From NCEH01 sp002257205 (GTDB lineage Bacteria > Pseudomonadota > Alphaproteobacteria > Rhizobiales > Xanthobacteraceae), in NCBI RefSeq assembly GCF_043195105.1, contig NZ_JBAFWO010000020.1: a stretch of 25,399 nt of DNA; one strand, given 5' to 3'. The notes under the pieces are model-generated. The model searched no databases. It saw nothing but the letters and a program-made list of their open reading frames with translations, and was not told the DNA's origin. The translations under genes were made by a program, and so were the position numbers. Positions 21,770 through 25,399 of this stretch are shown piece after piece (within the stretch, counting starts at the first letter, position 1; each line of letters starts with the position of its first letter).

Positions 21770-23065
21770 ATGCTGTCAAACCGCCTCGCCGCCTATCTCG
21801 CGTCCCGCAACATTCATTATGGCTGGGTGATCGCCGGCGTCACCTTCCTCACCATGCTAAGCGCGGCCGGCGCGGTGGGAGCACCGGGCGTGCTGCTGCT
21901 GCCGCTGCAACGCGAGTTCGGCTGGTCCACCTCCGAGATTTCCGCCGCCATGGCGGTGCGGCTGCTTCTGTTCGGCCTCATGGGTCCATTCGCGGCGGCG
22001 CTGCTCAACCGCTTCGGCCTGCGCCGTATCGTGCTGTGCTCGCTCGGCCTCGTCGGGGGCGGGCTGCTGCTTTCACTCGCGATGACGCAGGTATGGCAAT
22101 TGATTTTGCTGTGGGGCGTCGTGGTCGGCTTCGGCACCGGTATGACCGCTTTGGTGCTGGGCGCGACGGTGGCCACCCGCTGGTTCTCCCACCGGCGCGG
22201 GCTGGTGATCGGCCTGCTGACGGCGAGTTCCGCCACGGGACAATTGGTGTTCATGCCTGCGCTTGCCATGCTCTCGGAGCATTACGGCTGGCGGATCGCG
22301 CTGGCGCTCTTGTGCATCATGCTCGTCGTCGCCGGGCTTGCGGTGCTCGCTTTGATGCGCGACCGGCCGTCCGACCTCGGCCTCCGCGCCTATGGCGACA
22401 CGAAGCCTTCCCCCGCACCGGCCGGGCCGTCCCAATCGGTGGCCGCTGCGGCGCTGGAGGCGCTGCGCTTTGCCGCGAAAACCCGCATGTTCTGGGTGTT
22501 GTTCGCGACGTTCTTCATCTGCGGCGCCAGTACCAACGGCCTGATCCAGACCCATCTCATTCCTTTGTGCGCGGATTTCGGGGTGCCCGAGGTGAGAGCG
22601 GCCGGCATGCTGGCGCTGATCGGCGTGTTCGACTTCATCGGCACGGTGGGCTCGGGCTGGCTTTCCGATCGCTATGACAACCGCTGGCTGCTGGCCTGGT
22701 ATTACGGCCTGCGGGGCCTCTCCCTGCTGTATCTGCCGTTTTCCGATTTCACCTTCTACGGCCTCTCCCTCTTCGCGGTGTTCTATGGGCTCGACTGGGT
22801 AGCCACGGTGCCACCGACGGTGAAGCTGACCGCCGAGCGTTTCGGAAGGGAAAAGGCGAACCTTGTGTTCGGCTGGATCTTCGCCGGCCATCAGATCGGT
22901 GCCGCGGCGGCGGCATTCGGCGCCGGCGTCTCGCGCACCGTGCTCGCAAGCTATCTGCCGGCCTTTTTCATTGCCGGCGCGCTGTGCCTGATTGCCGCGG
23001 CACTGCTGGTCACGCTCAAACGCCGGGGCGCGGACATCATCCCCGCCCCGGTTCCCGCCGAATAG
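21770..23065 (+). CDS. MFS transporter
   Basis: This encodes 431 aa from ATG 21770, with GGAG 8 nt upstream. Twelve transmembrane helices are expected. The first follows NIHYGWVIAGVTFLTML, a start common in the oxalate/formate and monocarboxylate-type MFS groups. The cytoplasmic loop 2-3 motif is degenerate (NRFGLRRIV), and WFSHRRGLVIGLLTASSATGQ marks the usual helix 4-5 region. WLSDRYDNRW lies in the second half. Direction and substrate cannot be stated; an organic acid is a reasonable guess. The thiolase gene follows after 28 bp, so they are probably one transcript. Confidence 0.9.
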   Translation: MLSNRLAAYLASRNIHYGWVIAGVTFLTMLSAAGAVGAPGVLLLPLQREFGWSTSEISAAMAVRLLLFGLMGPFAAALLNRFGLRRIVLCSLGLVGGGLLLSLAMTQVWQLILLWGVVVGFGTGMTALVLGATVATRWFSHRRGLVIGLLTASSATGQLVFMPALAMLSEHYGWRIALALLCIMLVVAGLAVLALMRDRPSDLGLRAYGDTKPSPAPAGPSQSVAAAALEALRFAAKTRMFWVLFATFFICGASTNGLIQTHLIPLCADFGVPEVRAAGMLALIGVFDFIGTVGSGWLSDRYDNRWLLAWYYGLRGLSLLYLPFSDFTFYGLSLFAVFYGLDWVATVPPTVKLTAERFGREKANLVFGWIFAGHQIGAAAAAFGAGVSRTVLASYLPAFFIAGALCLIAAALLVTLKRRGADIIPAPVPAE

Positions 23066-23093
23066 ACCCTCGGCTCGCAACGGAGGCTGCATC

Positions 23094-24287
23094 ATGCCCG
23101 CGCTTTCTGATCCCATCGTCATCGTTTCCGCTGTGCGCACGCCACTCGGCCGCTTTCTCGGCGCGCTCGCACCCGTCGAGGCGCCGCAGCTCGGCGCGCA
23201 CGTCATCCGCGCCGCTCTGGAGCGCTCCGGCCTTCCGGCCGAGCGCATCGACGAGGTGCTGATGGGCTGCGTCCTGCCCGCCGGCCAAGGGCAGGCGCCG
23301 GCCCGGCAGGCCGCGCGCGGCGGCGGCCTGCCCGACGCCACCGGTGCCACCACCATCAACAAGGTGTGCGGCTCCGGCATGAAGGCCACCATGCTGGCGC
23401 ATGACCTGATCGCGGCCGGCTCGGCGGAGATCGTGCTTTCGGGCGGCATGGAATCCATGTCGAACGCGCCCTATCTGCTGCCCAAGGCGCGCGCCGGCTA
23501 TCGTGCCGGCCATGCCCAGGTGCTCGACCATATGCTGCTCGACGGGCTGGAAGACGCCTATGAGGGCGGGCGGCCCATGGGCGATTTCGGCGAGGCGACG
23601 GCGCAGGCCTATCAATTCACCCGCGCCGACCAGGACGCCTATGCCGTGGAAACCCTGACCCGCGCCCGCCGCGCCATCGCGGACGGCGATTTCAAGGCCG
23701 AGATCGCGCCCTACGCGCTGAAGGCCAAGGGCGGCGAGCTGCTGGTTTCGGACGACGAGAATCCGCTGAAGGTTTCGCCGGAGAAGATCCCCGGCCTGAA
23801 GCCGGCGTTTCGCCCGGACGGCACCATCACGGCCGCGAGCTCATCCGCAAACGCCGACGGCGCGGCCGCCCTGATCCTCACCCGCCGCTCGATCGCCGTG
23901 CGCGAGGGGCTGCCGATCCTCGCCGAGATCAAGGCCCACGCCACCCATTCGCAGGATCCGGCCTGGTTCACCACCGCGCCGATCCCGGTGATCCGCAAAC
24001 TGTTTACGAAGACAGGCTGGGACGTGGCGGATGTGGACCTGTTCGAGATCAACGAGGCCTTCGCCGCCGTCGCCATGGCGGCGCAGCGCGATCTTTCCAT
24101 TCCGCGTGAGAAGCTCAATGTAAACGGCGGCGCCTGCGCGCTCGGCCATCCCATCGGCGCGACCGGTGCGCGGCTGATCGTGACCCTGCTGCATGCGCTG
24201 GAGCGGCGCGGCATGAAGAAGGGGGTCGCCGCTCTGTGCATCGGCGGCGGCGAGGCGACCGCAATCGCCGTCGAGCGGGTGCAGTGA
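23094..24287 (+). CDS. Thiolase (acetyl-CoA C-acetyltransferase/acyltransferase)
   Basis: This encodes 397 aa, the usual thiolase length. The nucleophile Cys92 lies in NKVCGSGMKA, NEAFA provides part of the active site, His352 is in CALGHPIGATGAR and the second catalytic Cys382 is in ALCIGGGEA. The sequence style (GGMESMSNAPYLL, NVNGGACALGHP) is that of AtoB/PhaA-type acetyl-CoA acetyltransferases, which condense two acetyl-CoA or cleave acetoacetyl-CoA; longer acyl chains cannot be excluded. The ATG at 23094 has GGAGG upstream. Its position behind an MFS transporter and divergent TetR gene suggests a catabolic role for an imported acid, but that is inference. Confidence 0.94.
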   Translation: MPALSDPIVIVSAVRTPLGRFLGALAPVEAPQLGAHVIRAALERSGLPAERIDEVLMGCVLPAGQGQAPARQAARGGGLPDATGATTINKVCGSGMKATMLAHDLIAAGSAEIVLSGGMESMSNAPYLLPKARAGYRAGHAQVLDHMLLDGLEDAYEGGRPMGDFGEATAQAYQFTRADQDAYAVETLTRARRAIADGDFKAEIAPYALKAKGGELLVSDDENPLKVSPEKIPGLKPAFRPDGTITAASSSANADGAAALILTRRSIAVREGLPILAEIKAHATHSQDPAWFTTAPIPVIRKLFTKTGWDVADVDLFEINEAFAAVAMAAQRDLSIPREKLNVNGGACALGHPIGATGARLIVTLLHALERRGMKKGVAALCIGGGEATAIAVERVQ

Positions 24288-24323
24288 CGACCCCTCGAAG
24301 CAGGCGCGGCCGAGAGGACCCCC

Positions 24324-25301
24324 TCAGCCGCTGCCGATGAGGATGCCGGCGGCGAGCACCAGGGCGCCGCCGAGCACCACCTGGAACACGGCCCGCACGA
24401 AGGGCGTCTCCATATATCTGTTTTGTATCCAGGCGATGGCCCACAATTCGACGAACACGACGACCACCGCGAGGGTCGTCGCGGTCCAGAATTCCGGGAT
24501 CAGATAAGGCAAGGCGTGGCCGAGCCCGCCGACCGCTGTCATCACACCGGACGCGATGCCCCGCTTGATGGGAGAGCCGCGTCCCGAAATCACCCCGTCG
24601 TCATGCGCGGCTTCGGTGAAGCCCATGGAAATGCCCGCGCCCACCGCCGCCGCGAGGCCCACCAGCAATGTGGTCTGCGAATTCTGGGTCGCGAAGGCGG
24701 TGGCGAAGATCGGGGCGAGGGTCGAGACCGAACCATCCATCAATCCGGCCAGGCCCGGCTGCACCCAGGTGAGCACGAATTGGCGCCGGGCCCTGCCTTC
24801 CTCCTCGGCCCTGACATCGTCGGGCCGGTTGGCGGCCTCCAACTCCTCGGCGACGGCCTGATGGTTCTGTTCCTGGGTCGCAAGATCACCCAGCAGGCGG
24901 CGTGTTCCGGTATCGCTCGCGCGCTTGGCGGCTTCCAGATAGAAGCGTGCGGAATCTTCCTCCATCTTGCCGATCTCGGCGCGGATGCGTTCGATGCCTA
25001 AATTCTTGATCAGCCAGACCGGCCGCCGGGCGTAAAACCCGGCCACGTGCTCGCGCCGGATCAGCGGAATATGGGTGCCGAAGCGGCGCTCGAATTCTCC
25101 GATCAGCCGACGCCGGTGATTGGTCTCTTCTTGCGCCATGCCTTCGAAAACATGCGCGGAGGCGGGGTATTCCTGCCGGATCAATTCCGCATAATCGGAA
25201 TAGATGCGTGCGTCGTCTTCTTCCTGCGAGATTGCGAGGGCGAGAATTTCGCGTTCAGAAAGGTCGGAGAAATTGCGGCGGCTGGGGAGGCCGGGAAACA
25301 T
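24324..25301 (-). CDS. mbfA: Membrane-bound ferritin/VIT1-type iron exporter MbfA
   Basis: This encodes 325 aa. The N-terminal ferritin-like (erythrin) domain (about 15-160) carries the di-iron ligands: Glu27, Glu59 with His62 in EETNH, Glu115, and Glu144 with His147 in QEQNH. The C-terminal half (about 178-325) is a CCC1/VIT1-type membrane domain with about five helices, including GLMDGSVSTLAPIFA and ISMGFTEAAHDDG. In Bradyrhizobium and Agrobacterium, MbfA exports iron across the inner membrane and protects against iron and peroxide stress, under repression by Irr. A near-perfect Irr box overlaps the promoter here. The ATG at 25301 has only a weak GAG upstream. Confidence 0.94.
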   Translation of the reverse strand: MFPGLPSRRNFSDLSEREILALAISQEEDDARIYSDYAELIRQEYPASAHVFEGMAQEETNHRRRLIGEFERRFGTHIPLIRREHVAGFYARRPVWLIKNLGIERIRAEIGKMEEDSARFYLEAAKRASDTGTRRLLGDLATQEQNHQAVAEELEAANRPDDVRAEEEGRARRQFVLTWVQPGLAGLMDGSVSTLAPIFATAFATQNSQTTLLVGLAAAVGAGISMGFTEAAHDDGVISGRGSPIKRGIASGVMTAVGGLGHALPYLIPEFWTATTLAVVVVFVELWAIAWIQNRYMETPFVRAVFQVVLGGALVLAAGILIGSG

Positions 25302-25314
25302 GGCGGATGCTCAC

Positions 25315-25331
25315 TTTAGAATTTCTCTAAA
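25315..25331. promoter_or_regulatory. Iron control element (Irr box) of mbfA
   Basis: TTTAGAATTTCTCTAAA matches the Irr-binding ICE consensus TTTAGAA-N3-TTCTAAA at 13 of 14 defined positions. It lies 14 bp before the ATG and spans the expected region from the -10 to just past the transcription start, a repressor position. Irr repression of mbfA under low iron is established in rhizobia. Confidence 0.82.
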
Positions 25332-25359
25332 ATATAGCGTCACTGCGGCGCGTTTTCCA
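25331..25359 (-). promoter_or_regulatory. Candidate promoter of mbfA
   Basis: On the minus strand TGGAAA (25359-25354), a 17-nt spacer and TATATT (25336-25331) form a promoter with a strong -10 and moderate -35. The start would be near 25324, inside the Irr box. The remaining bases to 25399 show no gene. Confidence 0.55.
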
Positions 25360-25399
25360 GGGCCCTTCCTTGCGACAGTTTAGCGTTTTGCGACGTGGA

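Noticed and set aside
25370..25394. Two TTGCGAC copies 18 bp apart at the right edge
   Set aside because: They are short and at the window end, with no further copies to support a repeat array or operator.

Overview
The window is GC-rich, tightly packed chromosomal DNA with no tRNA, rRNA, transposase, phage gene or CRISPR array that I can see. Several independent marks point to an alphaproteobacterium of the Hyphomicrobiales (Rhizobiales), perhaps near Xanthobacteraceae. These are a GTTC-N7-GTTC LexA box, an Irr-type iron-control box before mbfA, a COX4_pro_2-type cytochrome oxidase subunit IV gene next to a split pntAA/pntAB/pntB transhydrogenase operon, and a fragment of a rhizobial-type intergenic repeat at the left edge. 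The genus is inference only.

Layout. 211-2109 (minus): a PA0069-type radical SAM gene followed by a VOC-family gene, with a perfect LexA box just upstream, so probably an SOS-controlled pair. 2282-5476 (plus): coxIV-like gene, pntAA, pntAB and pntB, closed by a strong terminator at 5551-5583. 5728-7007 (minus): a small membrane protein and an alpha/beta hydrolase. 7129-10762 (minus): a cyanate module made of substrate-binding protein, permease, ATPase and cyanase. 10943-12862 (plus): a divergent PAS-PAS-AAA+-Fis sigma54 activator. The 180 bp between activator and cyanate operon hold a near-consensus sigma54 promoter, a possible IHF site and three copies of an ACGATTTTTCG-type operator.

12863-13030: a convergent gap with a perfect 16-bp parS site, TGTTTCACGTGAAACA, suggesting an origin-proximal position. 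13031-19407 (minus): tamA and tamB, the outer-membrane translocation and assembly module. 19704-20972 (plus): a dicarboxylate/amino-acid:cation symporter. 21005-24287: a TetR-type regulator divergent from an MFS transporter-thiolase pair. 24324-25301 (minus): mbfA, a membrane-bound ferritin/iron exporter, with an Irr box overlapping its promoter.

The most interesting part is the self-contained cyanate system, in which import, decomposition and sigma54 control are all encoded with their cis sites. It matches the cynF-cynABDS arrangement I recall from cyanotrophic pseudomonads, but here the regulator is divergent. The parS site, the LexA box and the Irr box are each specific, testable regulatory or chromosomal sites. 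I found no wholly unknown multi-gene system.
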